A DNA stretch of 64,000 bases from Mucilaginibacter sp. (GTDB lineage Bacteria > Bacteroidota > Bacteroidia > Sphingobacteriales > Sphingobacteriaceae): contig JARLHA010000060.1 in assembly GCA_031292485.1 (NCBI GenBank), positions 1 through 64,000 of the forward strand. Reading direction: 5' to 3'. Both the position numbers and the translations under genes were made by a program. Each line of letters opens with the position of its first letter. Positions within the stretch are counted from its first letter, which is position 1. The notes beneath the pieces are model-generated. The model was given only the letters and a program-made list of their open reading frames with translations. It made no database searches and had not been told where the DNA came from. Positions 16,747 through 25,163 of this stretch are shown one piece after another.

Positions 16747-17931
16747 ATGTCTTTATCTGATTTTTTTACACCAATTGATGCTGAAAAGATTATCCCGAAA
16801 AAGGGATATTATACCAGCCAGCTGGGCAGTAAGATCGAATACTACTCGGTAGATTTCCCCGACCTGGAACAAAAAACGGATATAGCCATCATTGGGGTAC
16901 AGGAAGATCGCAATGCCATCAATAACGCTGGCTGTGCATTAGGGCCTGATTATGTGCGCGAAAAATTTTACCAGTTGAACGAGGGTAATTACAATACCAA
17001 AATCGTCGACCTTGGAAATATCAGGCAGGGCGCTGCGGTAACCGATACCTATTTCGCCTTGAAAACGGTGGTAAATGAACTGGTAAAAAAGGATATAATC
17101 CCTGTAATTATAGGAGGCGGACAGGACCTCACCTATGCGCAATACCTGGCCTACGAAACACTTGAACAGAAAGTTGATCTGGTGATCATAGATCCGCGCT
17201 TTGACCTCGATGAGGACGGCAAAGATATTGATTCCGTAGAAACTACTTCTACGTCGTACCTCAACAAAATATTTTTACACGACCCGAATTACCTTTTCAA
17301 TTACAGTAACCTGGGCTATCAAACTTATTATACCAGCCAGGACAGTTTGCGGGTGATGGATAAATTATATTTTGATACCCACCGGCTTGGCGAAATAGCC
17401 GGAAATGTTGCGGTTGCAGAGCCAATTATCAGGAATGCGAGCATGGTTAGTTTTGATATGGCAGCCATCAGATCATCTGACGCTGCCGGAAATGCCAACG
17501 CAAACCCCAATGGGTTTTGGGGAAACGAGGCTTGCCAGCTGGCGCGCTATGCCGGTATTAATGATAAGTTGAGTTCGATAGGTTTTTATGAATTTAACCC
17601 GGCTTACGATAATAACGGGCAAACCGCGATGCTGCTGGCCCAGATGATCTGGTATTTTATGGATGGGGTTTACAGCCGGAAAAAGGATTTTCCGCTCAAT
17701 CCAAAATCACAATACTTAATTTACAAAACCAGTTTAAAGCATGATGAACATGAATTGGTATTTGTTAAAAGCAAAAAAACCGACCGATGGTGGATGCAGG
17801 TGCCGTACCCCAGCCGCGGCTCAAAAAATGAGCGGTTTCATTTGGTGCCCTGCAGATATGACGATTACAAGACCGCCGTATCGGGCGAAATGCCCGACCT
17901 TTGGTGGCGTACCTTTCAAAAATTAAACTAA
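16747..17931 (+). CDS. Arginase/formimidoylglutamase-fold protein with substituted metal ligands
   Basis: 394 aa. The ureohydrolase core is clear, but its three manganese-ligand motifs differ from the rule. GGGQD (about 121-125) has Gln for the His of GGGHE/GGDHS. IIDPRFDLD (about 150-158) has Arg for the His of DAHxD. SFDMAAIRSSD (about 235-245) lacks the second Asp of SFDxD. Similar divergent members are annotated as formimidoylglutamase in Bacteroidota, with function unproven. ATG 16747 is used; the upstream TTG at 16735 lies in the repeat. No other hut genes are nearby. Confidence 0.8.
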   Translation: MSLSDFFTPIDAEKIIPKKGYYTSQLGSKIEYYSVDFPDLEQKTDIAIIGVQEDRNAINNAGCALGPDYVREKFYQLNEGNYNTKIVDLGNIRQGAAVTDTYFALKTVVNELVKKDIIPVIIGGGQDLTYAQYLAYETLEQKVDLVIIDPRFDLDEDGKDIDSVETTSTSYLNKIFLHDPNYLFNYSNLGYQTYYTSQDSLRVMDKLYFDTHRLGEIAGNVAVAEPIIRNASMVSFDMAAIRSSDAAGNANANPNGFWGNEACQLARYAGINDKLSSIGFYEFNPAYDNNGQTAMLLAQMIWYFMDGVYSRKKDFPLNPKSQYLIYKTSLKHDEHELVFVKSKKTDRWWMQVPYPSRGSKNERFHLVPCRYDDYKTAVSGEMPDLWWRTFQKLN

Positions 17932-17974
17932 AAATCTTATTTAAGCGTTAACACAGCTTAGTTAATATCAAAAA

Positions 17975-19114
17975 ATGAAGAAACTGTTTTTATATATCGT
18001 CCTGTTTTTACCTACAGCACTATTTGCTCAGTACCCGCAAGCTTTTGTAATTAAAGGCAAAATAGGTACCCTGAATGCACCTGCGAAAGTTTATTTAGCC
18101 TACCAGGTTGGTGCCACCAAGGTGATCGACTCCGCTGTGATCGCCAACGGCGGTTTTACTTTTAGCGGAAATGTATTGAATCCAACCAATGCTTCCATGC
18201 TGCTTGACCACAAAGGAACAGGCATTACCAAAGCAGACAGCACTTCGGATGTTTTGAATTTTTATATTGAAAAAGGAAATATAGGTATTACCAGCCCGGA
18301 TTCAGCCTATAAGGCTGTTGTTACCGGTTCAAAAATAAACGACGACAGTAAAAGGCTCATCGGCCAATTAAAGCCGATAAATGACAGGGCCAATGCATTA
18401 AATGCCGAGAAAAGGCACGCTTCGGAAGCACAATTAAATTCAGCTGATTTCCAAAACAAGATGGAGACGAGATTTAAAGAACTGCAGATAGAACAAAAAG
18501 CGGTGATTAAGATGTTCATTTTATCCAATTCAAACAGTTATTTAAGTATACTGGCCCTGTATTCGGTGGGCGGCCCTTCGCCTGATCCGGGCGAGCTGGA
18601 TACTTTGTATAATTCGTTGTCGCCCGAACTAAAAAACATGGAAGCCGCCAAGGTTTTTAAAACACAGCTTGATGCTTTAAGACACACTTCGGTTGGTGTT
18701 ATAGCGCCTGATTTTACCCAAAACGATATGAACGGGGTGCCCGTAAAATTATCATCTTTCAGGGGAAAATATGTATTGCTTGATTTTTGGGCATCGTGGT
18801 GCGGCCCATGCCGCGAAGAAAACCCGAATGTGGTAAAGGCCTACAATAAATATAAAGATAAAAACTTCACCATTTTAAGTGTATCCCTTGATAAACCTGA
18901 GGGCAGAAACAGCTGGCTCGCAGCTATTAAAAGTGACGGTTTAAGCTGGACACAGGTATCCGACCTTAAATTTTGGAGCAACGAAGCGGCAACGCTTTAT
19001 TCGATCACTTCTATCCCCTCAAATTTCCTGATAGACCCCAATGGGAAGATCGTTGCAAAAGACCTTCGCGGGAGCGATCTGGAGAATATGCTGGAGCAGG
19101 TATTGGGAAAATGA
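17975..19114 (+). CDS. DUF4369-TlpA thioredoxin-like protein, copy 1
   Basis: 379 aa with a signal peptide (to about residue 19, ALFAQ). An N-terminal DUF4369 beta domain (about 22-125) is joined by a helical linker to a C-terminal TlpA/AhpC-type thioredoxin domain (about 245-379). The redox motif is WASWCGPCREENP, near 270-280. The exported thioredoxin would reduce or exchange disulfides in periplasmic proteins. It is the first of three tandem paralogues sharing domain order and the block IKSDGLSWTQVSDLKFW. Confidence 0.9.
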   Translation: MKKLFLYIVLFLPTALFAQYPQAFVIKGKIGTLNAPAKVYLAYQVGATKVIDSAVIANGGFTFSGNVLNPTNASMLLDHKGTGITKADSTSDVLNFYIEKGNIGITSPDSAYKAVVTGSKINDDSKRLIGQLKPINDRANALNAEKRHASEAQLNSADFQNKMETRFKELQIEQKAVIKMFILSNSNSYLSILALYSVGGPSPDPGELDTLYNSLSPELKNMEAAKVFKTQLDALRHTSVGVIAPDFTQNDMNGVPVKLSSFRGKYVLLDFWASWCGPCREENPNVVKAYNKYKDKNFTILSVSLDKPEGRNSWLAAIKSDGLSWTQVSDLKFWSNEAATLYSITSIPSNFLIDPNGKIVAKDLRGSDLENMLEQVLGK

Positions 19115-19160
19115 TATATTTTCCCGATAATTAGCCTGGCTTCGGAATAAAATAAAAAAC

Positions 19161-20306
19161 ATGAAAAAAATACTATTAATAGCGCTGGCATCAATACCGG
19201 CAATTGGATTGGCGCAAGTAAGTAAATACACAATAGACGGCACTTTGGGGGCGTTTAATAAGCCCGCCAAAATATATTTACGCACTTATATTAATGATAA
19301 GGAGGCGACCGATTCAGTGATCCTTAAAAACGGCACTTTCCATTTCGGCGGTACCGTTGGGGCAGAACCCGTTAGTGCATACCTGATATTTAGTGAAAAA
19401 GGCACCGGCGCCAAGTTTACTGAAAACAATTACAAGGAAATTTATATTGAACAGGGCGCTTTAAAAGTAACCAGCAGCGATTTTATTGCTAACGCAAAAA
19501 TTGAGGGTTCGAAAGCCAACGCCGACAATGATCGTTACAACGCACTATTAAAACCGACAAACGATGCCTACGCTGCTTTGGCGGCAAAGCGAAAGGCAGC
19601 GAAACCAGAGGAACTGCAAACTGAGGCTTTTCAGAAAGAGAGCAGCAGGGCCGAAAAGGCGATCGATGATCAAAGCTCCGAAATCAATAAAAAATTCGTG
19701 CAGGATAATCCGGATTCGTATATCAGCTTATCTGCGCTGGAAATGTATGCCTATGGCGCCGATTATGCTGACATTGCGCCCTTGTACAACAGTTTATCAG
19801 CCGGGTTAAAACAATCTGATGCCGGTAAGAAATTTGGCGACAGGCTGCCAAAAATTAAAGCCATAGCCCTGGGCGCCACCGCTCCTGAATTTACCGAGGC
19901 CGACAGCAGCGGCAATAGGGTTAGTTTGTCTTCATTCAGGGGTAAATATGTATTGGTTGACTTTTGGGCATCGTGGTGTGGCCCCTGCCGCCGTGAAAAC
20001 CCCAATATTGTAAGGGCATATAATCATTATAAGGATCAAAAATTTACTATTCTCGGTGTATCATTAGATCAGCCAACCGGCAAAAAGAACTGGCTCGCGG
20101 CCATAAAAAAAGACGGGCTTAGCTGGACCCAGGTTTCGGACCTGAAAGGCTGGGGCAGCAAGGACGCCGACCTTTATGCGGTTAGAGGGATACCGCAAAA
20201 CTTTTTGCTTGACCCTGACGGGAAAATCATTGCCAAAACCCTTACAGGCGAAGAACTCGAAGCTAAATTAGCTGAGATTTTTGCAAAGTCCAATACCGGG
20301 AAATAG
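19161..20306 (+). CDS. DUF4369-TlpA thioredoxin-like protein, copy 2
   Basis: 381 aa with a signal peptide (IPAIGLAQ, about residue 19), DUF4369 domain, helical linker and TlpA domain with WASWCGPCRRENP near residue 270. It is closest to copy 1 in the catalytic domain (FRGKYVLVDFWASWCGPCR). The cis-Pro loop RGIPQNFLLDP is intact. It lies 46 nt after copy 1 and is followed by a strong terminator, so copies 1 and 2 may form one transcript. Confidence 0.9.
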   Translation: MKKILLIALASIPAIGLAQVSKYTIDGTLGAFNKPAKIYLRTYINDKEATDSVILKNGTFHFGGTVGAEPVSAYLIFSEKGTGAKFTENNYKEIYIEQGALKVTSSDFIANAKIEGSKANADNDRYNALLKPTNDAYAALAAKRKAAKPEELQTEAFQKESSRAEKAIDDQSSEINKKFVQDNPDSYISLSALEMYAYGADYADIAPLYNSLSAGLKQSDAGKKFGDRLPKIKAIALGATAPEFTEADSSGNRVSLSSFRGKYVLVDFWASWCGPCRRENPNIVRAYNHYKDQKFTILGVSLDQPTGKKNWLAAIKKDGLSWTQVSDLKGWGSKDADLYAVRGIPQNFLLDPDGKIIAKTLTGEELEAKLAEIFAKSNTGK

Positions 20307-20334
20307 AAGTTTTCTTATTTAAATCCGGAAAGTC

Positions 20335-20380
20335 AAAAAGTCCGGGAGATGAAGAATTTATCTTCTCTTTCGGACTTTTC
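20335..20380 (+). terminator. Terminator after TlpA copy 2 (AGTCCGAAAG repeat family)
   Basis: AAAAGTCCGG starting at 20335 pairs with CGGACTTTT (20371-20379), with GATGAAGA/TCTTCTC extending the stem around an ATTTA loop. The element at 21569-21611 is nearly the same sequence. Confidence 0.75.
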
Positions 20381-20425
20381 TAATTTATCATCATCCTGTA
20401 GAAAACTAAAATGTACATTTAACGC

Positions 20426-21547
20426 ATGAAAAGAATTATACTCGGCTTTTTGTTGTTATCGCAGGTAGTTGTTTTTGCACAGCCTGGCAAATATGCGATG
20501 AAAGGTAAAATTGGCAGTTTGAATAAACCCGCAACAGTATACTTGTTGTATAATCAAATGATAGCTGATTCTGCAGTTTTAAAAAATGGCGAATTTTCCT
20601 TCATTGGTTCAATTGACCAGCCCACTGCTGCGTATCTTACCCTAAATAAGGCTGGCAATGGTTTTACATCTGATAATTACATAAGGTTTTACCTGGAAAC
20701 AGGAGGTATTATTAACGTGGCAAGCTCGGATACACTGGCAAACGCTAAAATTACCGGGACAAAAAACAACGACGACAATGAAAAGTACGTCGCGATGATG
20801 GCGCCCATTGAGCGTCGTGATGGTGCATTGGAAACAATGGATACCAGCGCAACTGAGGCCCAAAAAAGCTCTCCGCAGTTTTTAAAAGAGCTTGAATTAC
20901 TAAATAAAGACCTTGAAAAGGAAAGAAAAGCCGCCAATAAAAAATTCATTATCGAAAATCCATCTTCCCTGGTAAGCCTGTTTGCTTTAAGTTCATTTGC
21001 AAATTACAGCGATTACAATGAAGTATCGATGTTATTCGACAAATTATCCCCATCAGTTAAAAACAGTGCCCGCGGAAAATCTTATGCCCAAACACTCGAA
21101 AAAATGCACAATGTAAGTGTAGGTAGCATTGCCCCTGATTTTACTTTACCAGACACGACGAATACCAGGATAAGCCTGTCATCCTTTAAAGGAAAATATT
21201 TGTTATTAGATTTTTGGGCTTCGTGGTGCCCTATTTGCCGAGAGTCGGCCCCGGGTGTGTTAAAAGCATATAACAGTTACCATAACAGAGGTTTTAATAT
21301 CCTGAGTGTATCGCTTGATAAGCCAGGTGACAGGCAAAAGTGGCTGCAGGCGATCCACCACGATGGTTTGCTATGGCCCCAGGTATCGGACCTGAAATTC
21401 TGGTATAGCCCTGTCGTAAGTTTATATAAGTTAACGGCCTTGCCACAAAACTTTTTAATCGATCCCAACGGTAAAATTATAGCCAGGGATCTTGACAGCG
21501 AGGAATTATCGGCTAAACTTGTTGAAATCTTTGGATCGAAACCGTAG
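20426..21547 (+). CDS. DUF4369-TlpA thioredoxin-like protein, copy 3 with CPIC active site
   Basis: 373 aa with the same layout as copies 1 and 2: signal peptide (VVVFAQ), DUF4369, linker and TlpA domain. The redox motif is WASWCPICRESAP (about 262-274), so the dipeptide between the cysteines is Pro-Ile instead of Gly-Pro. That dipeptide sets the redox potential in thioredoxin-fold proteins, so this copy probably has a different role (inference). It is isolated by terminators on both sides. Confidence 0.9.
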   Translation: MKRIILGFLLLSQVVVFAQPGKYAMKGKIGSLNKPATVYLLYNQMIADSAVLKNGEFSFIGSIDQPTAAYLTLNKAGNGFTSDNYIRFYLETGGIINVASSDTLANAKITGTKNNDDNEKYVAMMAPIERRDGALETMDTSATEAQKSSPQFLKELELLNKDLEKERKAANKKFIIENPSSLVSLFALSSFANYSDYNEVSMLFDKLSPSVKNSARGKSYAQTLEKMHNVSVGSIAPDFTLPDTTNTRISLSSFKGKYLLLDFWASWCPICRESAPGVLKAYNSYHNRGFNILSVSLDKPGDRQKWLQAIHHDGLLWPQVSDLKFWYSPVVSLYKLTALPQNFLIDPNGKIIARDLDSEELSAKLVEIFGSKP

Positions 21548-21568
21548 ACTAAACATTAATAAAGAAAG

Positions 21569-21611
21569 AAAGTCCGAAAGATGAAGAATTTGTCTTCACT
21601 TTCGGACTTTA
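21569..21611. terminator. Bidirectional terminator between TlpA copy 3 and purD
   Basis: AAAGTCCGAAAGATGAAGA and its complement TCTTCACTTTCGGACTTT form a nearly perfect 18-bp stem with an ATTTG loop. It lies between convergent genes and is the second copy of the 20335 element. Extra AGTCCG/CGGACT words continue to 21625. Confidence 0.8.
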
Positions 21612-21627
21612 CTGACTTTCGGACTAA

Positions 21628-22902
21628 TCACAATAAATCAAACCCTATATCCTTACGGAAATACATGCCGTCGTAATAGATCCGCGCGGCGTCGGCAGTA
21701 GCTTGTTGCAAAGCGGTAAATAAATTGTCCTGTAAAGTTGAAACCGCTAAAACGCGGCCTCCGGAAGTTTTGATGTTTTCACCGTCTAAATAAGTACCCG
21801 CATGGAAAACAGTTGAATCGTGCACGTTTTCAATTCCGGCAATGGTTTTATGTTTTAAATACTCGCCGGGGTAGCCGCCTGCAACCATTACAACGGTTGC
21901 GGCTACTTTTGGAGAAATAATCAATTCTTTTTCATCAAGGTTGCCTTCGGCGACGCCAAGCAGCAGGTCGACAAAATCCGACTCTATTCTTAGCATTACA
22001 CTTTCGGTTTCCGGGTCGCCCATGCGGCAGTTGTACTCAATTACCCAGGGTTCGCCGCCGCAATTCATCAGCCCGATAAAAATAAAGCCTTTGTAGGGGA
22101 TGTTTTCTTTTTTTAAACCTTCCACAGTTGGGATGATCACCCTGTCTTCCACTTTTTTCATGAAGGCGGCATCAGCAAAAGGTACGGGGCTTACCGAGCC
22201 CATTCCACCGGTATTTAAACCTGTATCGCCTTCGCCAATTCTTTTATAATCTTTGGCTTCGGGCAAAATTTTATAGTGCGAACCATCGGTCATCACAAAT
22301 ACCGAAAGCTCAATGCCTGATAAAAACTGTTCAATCACCACGCTTGAGCTGGCATCACCAAATTTGGCTTCAAGAAGCATTTCGTTCAGTTCTTGCCGGG
22401 CTTCGTCTACGGAAGCACAGATCAAAACGCCTTTACCTGCAGCAAGGCCATCCGCCTTCAAAACGATGGGCAAGCCTATGGTAGCCAGGTATTCGCAGCC
22501 TTCCTGTAAAGTATCTTTAGTGAAGGTTTTGGAGGCAGCAGCAGGGATGTTGTTGCGGACCATAAACTGCTTGGAGAAATCCTTACTTCCTTCCAGTTGG
22601 GCGCCTTCGCTTTGCGGGCCGATGACAGGGATGTTTTTCAATAGTTCATCCGCGAGGAAAAAATCATGGATGCCTTTCACGAGCGGCTCTTCGGGGCCAA
22701 CTAAAACCAGGCCGACCTGGTTTTCCAGCGTTGCTTTCTTTATGCCTTCAAAATCCGTCACCTTAATATCAAGGTTTTTGCCGTATTGGCCGGTACCGGC
22801 ATTACCGGGCGCTATAAAAAGCTGCGTACATTTTGGGCTTTGAGCAATTTTCCAGGCGAAGGCGCTTTCCCTTCCGCCCGAACCGAGGAGCAGGATGTTC
22901 AT
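21628..22902 (-). CDS. purD: Phosphoribosylamine--glycine ligase (GAR synthetase)
   Basis: 424 aa. An ATP-grasp enzyme of purine synthesis that joins glycine to phosphoribosylamine. It begins MNILLLGSGGRESAFAWKI and shows PGNAGTGQYGKNLDI, the ATP loop VLKADGLAAGKGVL, LNTGGMGSVSPVPF and the metal-site block EYNCRMGDPETE. ATG 22902 is used. An upstream in-frame ATG would only add translated repeat DNA. TATCTTTG (-7) ends 4 nt before the ATG and a TTTG -33 box lies 18 nt further up, so the message is probably leaderless. Confidence 0.95.
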   Translation of the reverse strand: MNILLLGSGGRESAFAWKIAQSPKCTQLFIAPGNAGTGQYGKNLDIKVTDFEGIKKATLENQVGLVLVGPEEPLVKGIHDFFLADELLKNIPVIGPQSEGAQLEGSKDFSKQFMVRNNIPAAASKTFTKDTLQEGCEYLATIGLPIVLKADGLAAGKGVLICASVDEARQELNEMLLEAKFGDASSSVVIEQFLSGIELSVFVMTDGSHYKILPEAKDYKRIGEGDTGLNTGGMGSVSPVPFADAAFMKKVEDRVIIPTVEGLKKENIPYKGFIFIGLMNCGGEPWVIEYNCRMGDPETESVMLRIESDFVDLLLGVAEGNLDEKELIISPKVAATVVMVAGGYPGEYLKHKTIAGIENVHDSTVFHAGTYLDGENIKTSGGRVLAVSTLQDNLFTALQQATADAARIYYDGMYFRKDIGFDLL

Positions 22903-22906
22903 GGGG

Positions 22907-22936
22907 CAAAGATATGGAAATGTGCGGATGTGCAAA
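22907..22936 (-). promoter_or_regulatory. purD promoter, -33 box supplied by the repeat
   Basis: On the minus strand TTTG (22936-22933), an 18-nt spacer and TATCTTTG (22914-22907) match both Bacteroidota promoter boxes exactly. The TTTG is part of the CATTTGCACATTTG repeat arm. Confidence 0.6.
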
Positions 22937-23070
22937 TGTGCAAATGTGCAGATGTTTTGGATGTTAGAATGACAGGCCTGTCCGGTCAGGAAATTTTGAT
23001 TTTTTCTCTCATTTGCATATCCGCGCATTAATTTTTCATCTGCACATCTGAAATCTGCACATTTGCACAT
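22917..23070. repeat. Paired GCACAT/ATGTGC word repeat, copy 2
   Basis: The left arm (22917-22953) has GGAAATGTGCGGATGTGC followed by AAATGTGCAAATGTGC words. The right arm (23036-23070) has CATCTGCACATCTGAAATCTGCACATTTGC-type words in complement. It lies between divergent purD and the 23101 gene. Confidence 0.7.
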
Positions 23071-23100
23071 TAAAACCTACCTTTACATAAACATCTACCT

Positions 23101-23619
23101 ATGTCGCGCCGATTAGATAAATATGAAAAGCTGCCGGTATACCAAAAGGCCCAGGAATTATTTGATCTGGCTGAAGTAATTGCCGAAGCGCTTAAAGAAG
23201 ACGAAATGAAAGAACACCTGGCGGAGCAGATGTTGAGCAATGCCGCAATGGTACAGGCAAAAATTGCCGGGGCCGAAGGCGGTGGACTCTATTCTTTGCG
23301 CATGCAAAACGCGGTCTTAATAAAACTGGCTGTACAGGATATGTTTAATGCGGTATCATTTTCGTCAATGGTAGAGATTAATGAAGAAGATTACGTCGAC
23401 CTGATGCGTGATAAGGTAGAAGAGTTTAGGGAAGTATTTGTTGAATGGATAAGGGGGTTTGATAAAACCTATGATATTCCCGATAATTGGGGCATTCGCT
23501 TTGACACGAGTACCCCCGAACAGGAAAAACTGGAAGACCTGATGTTTGACGAGGACCGATTCTTTAGTGATTTTGACGAAGACGAGGAAACCGGCGACGA
23601 TCCGGAGGACGAGGACTAG
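23101..23619 (+). CDS. Hypothetical helical protein with acidic tail
   Basis: 172 aa. The first 120 residues are predicted almost fully helical (YEKLPVYQKAQELFDLAEVI, then MLSNAAMVQAKIAGAEGGG) and recall the four-helix-bundle family found at 50964, though without its usual RSS signature. The last 20 residues are nearly all Asp/Glu (FDEDEETGDDPEDED). No function is assigned. It is cytoplasmic by its lack of signal or TM segments. Confidence 0.7.
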   Translation: MSRRLDKYEKLPVYQKAQELFDLAEVIAEALKEDEMKEHLAEQMLSNAAMVQAKIAGAEGGGLYSLRMQNAVLIKLAVQDMFNAVSFSSMVEINEEDYVDLMRDKVEEFREVFVEWIRGFDKTYDIPDNWGIRFDTSTPEQEKLEDLMFDEDRFFSDFDEDEETGDDPEDED

Positions 23620-23621
23620 TG

Positions 23622-23858
23622 TCATGTCAATCTAAAATTGACGTTCAGGCTTTATCAGAACAGTTTAAAATACCGGGAGGGGTTTATGCAAAACAGTGTA
23701 AACCTCATTTTAATGCGTAAATATATAAATAGCTTATTATTAGATAGTTGCGAAGTGTAAACTTTTAAATGTGTAAACCCTTTGTAAACCCTTTTTATGC
23801 TTTTTTGCTTCAGCGAACTTGTAGATTGACGTTTGGTCAATTTATGGTTGACACAACA
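23622..23858. other. Unexplained non-coding element with imperfect inverted ends
   Basis: No gene is supported between 23620 and 24008. GTCAATCTA near the left end is mirrored by TAGATTGAC at the right, within longer imperfect ends rich in TTGAC. The centre has four GTGTAAAC/TGTAAACC words in one direction. It could be a small non-autonomous mobile element or an old integration site. A 61-codon minus-strand frame across it looks like chance. Confidence 0.4.
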
Positions 23859-24008
23859 CTAGGCCGTCGGGTTCGCAGCTTGCCGACTGAGGGCCGCATT
23901 ATTAATATAACCCCTTAAAAATGTGCGGACTGCAAACTGTTAACTGCAAAACTTTTGCAATATTCCCTCCGTATAAAGTCTTTTCGGTTCAAATAAAATT
24001 TATTGAAG

Positions 24009-24893
24009 ATGCTTACAGACGAATTGCCGGTTACACCCCTTTACCAGGAAATTACTACTGTCGACAGGCGCACAAACCTTTCGCACGAGGAATTTATCAA
24101 CGAATATGTAAAAAAATCCCTGCCAGTTGTTTTAACAGATGCCGCAAAAGACTGGAAGGCGATGAAGAAATTCACACCGGCCTGGTTTAAAGAACATTAC
24201 TCGCACATCAACAAAAATATTAATGGTGTTAACTATAACATGGGCGATTTTATCGACATGATGTTAACCTCAACTGCTGAAAATCCGGCGCCATATCCGT
24301 ATAATTTTGATGTTAAAAAAGTTTTTCCGGAACTAATGGCAGCCTTTTTGCCCGAGATCATTTACGGTAATATCGACAGGATCAACCATAAACTGATGCC
24401 CAAAAAGTTATTACAGGGGACTACTGTTTATGAAATATTTTTGGGTGGAAAGGGTTCAAGCTTCCCTTACCTGCATTTCGACGCTTTGTTTATGCATACA
24501 CAAATCACCCAGGTATATGGTTCAAAAGTATTTATGATGTACCCGCCTGATCAAACACCCGCCATGTACCCGTTTCCGGACAACCCTAAATTTTCGCAGG
24601 TAAATTTCCTCAATCCGGATTATGAAAAATTCCCCCTGTTTAAAAACGCCAAACCAATAGAATTTACGCTGCTTGAAGGTGAAACACTGCTTTTTCCTTC
24701 GGGGTGGTGGCATACCACAAAAATAACAGAGCCATGCATCTCCCTGGGGCGTGCACAATTGAACGGCTATAACTGGGATAATTTTATAAAGGACCGTTAC
24801 GTCAACTGGAAGAAAAAAATATCTATAGCTGCATTACCCGTTTTAGCCTATGGTAAAATAGTGGGCAGTATTATGAATGCGCAGGACAGATGA
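24009..24893 (+). CDS. JmjC/cupin_8-like oxygenase
   Basis: 294 aa. The N-terminal part has EEFINEYVKKSLPVVLTDAA, the usual opening of cupin_8 proteins. The double-stranded beta-helix core has FPYLHFDALF with H156 and D158, and a later WWHTTKI His near residue 235, giving the HxD...H iron triad. It is probably a 2-oxoglutarate hydroxylase of a protein or small molecule; the target is unknown. ATG 24009 is chosen over TTG 24003. Confidence 0.85.
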   Translation: MLTDELPVTPLYQEITTVDRRTNLSHEEFINEYVKKSLPVVLTDAAKDWKAMKKFTPAWFKEHYSHINKNINGVNYNMGDFIDMMLTSTAENPAPYPYNFDVKKVFPELMAAFLPEIIYGNIDRINHKLMPKKLLQGTTVYEIFLGGKGSSFPYLHFDALFMHTQITQVYGSKVFMMYPPDQTPAMYPFPDNPKFSQVNFLNPDYEKFPLFKNAKPIEFTLLEGETLLFPSGWWHTTKITEPCISLGRAQLNGYNWDNFIKDRYVNWKKKISIAALPVLAYGKIVGSIMNAQDR

Positions 24894-25082
24894 TCACAGA
24901 TTTTAAGATGATTTTATGATTTCGCAGATTTAAGAAGTCATAATTTAAATACACGATGCCCTTTGGTTAACTGCGAAGGGCATTTTTATTTGGCAACAAC
25001 GCCCATTCAAAAACTATTCTAAATCCACATTCCACCTTCAATTATCTGTGAAATCTCAATAATCTGTTAAAAATCTGTGATT
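24894..25082. repeat. Paired TCACAGATTT word repeat with embedded hairpin
   Basis: The left arm (24894-24930, TCACAGATTTTAAGATGATT) and the right arm (25045-25082, CTGTGAAATC..AATCTG..AAAATCTGTGA) are complementary. Related words occur at 39611-39650. The span also contains the terminator at 24956. Confidence 0.6.
24956..24987 (+). terminator. Terminator after the JmjC/cupin gene
   Basis: ATGCCCTT (24956-24963) pairs with AAGGGCAT (24976-24983) around a 12-nt loop, then T5. Confidence 0.7.
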
Positions 25083-25096
25083 AAACGTTACCTTTG
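25066..25096 (+). promoter_or_regulatory. Putative secA promoter
   Basis: TACCTTTG at 25089-25096 matches the -7 consensus exactly. A weak TGTT about 20 nt upstream may act as the -33 box; it lies in the TCTGTGA repeat arm. Leader to the ATG at 25164 would be about 60 nt. Confidence 0.45.
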
Positions 25097-25163
25097 CCTG
25101 TCATATTGGCTCAATTTTGCTATGGCGCAATTGTTGAGTATTATCGCATCATAAAAGAATAAC

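Noticed and set aside
22903..23070. 56-residue N-terminal extension of purD
   Set aside because: It encodes the GCACAT repeat; purD proteins begin at MNILLLGSGG and the promoter lies inside the extension.
23655..23840. 61-codon minus-strand frame
   Set aside because: Low-complexity basic sequence spanning the unexplained element, no start signal and no family resemblance.
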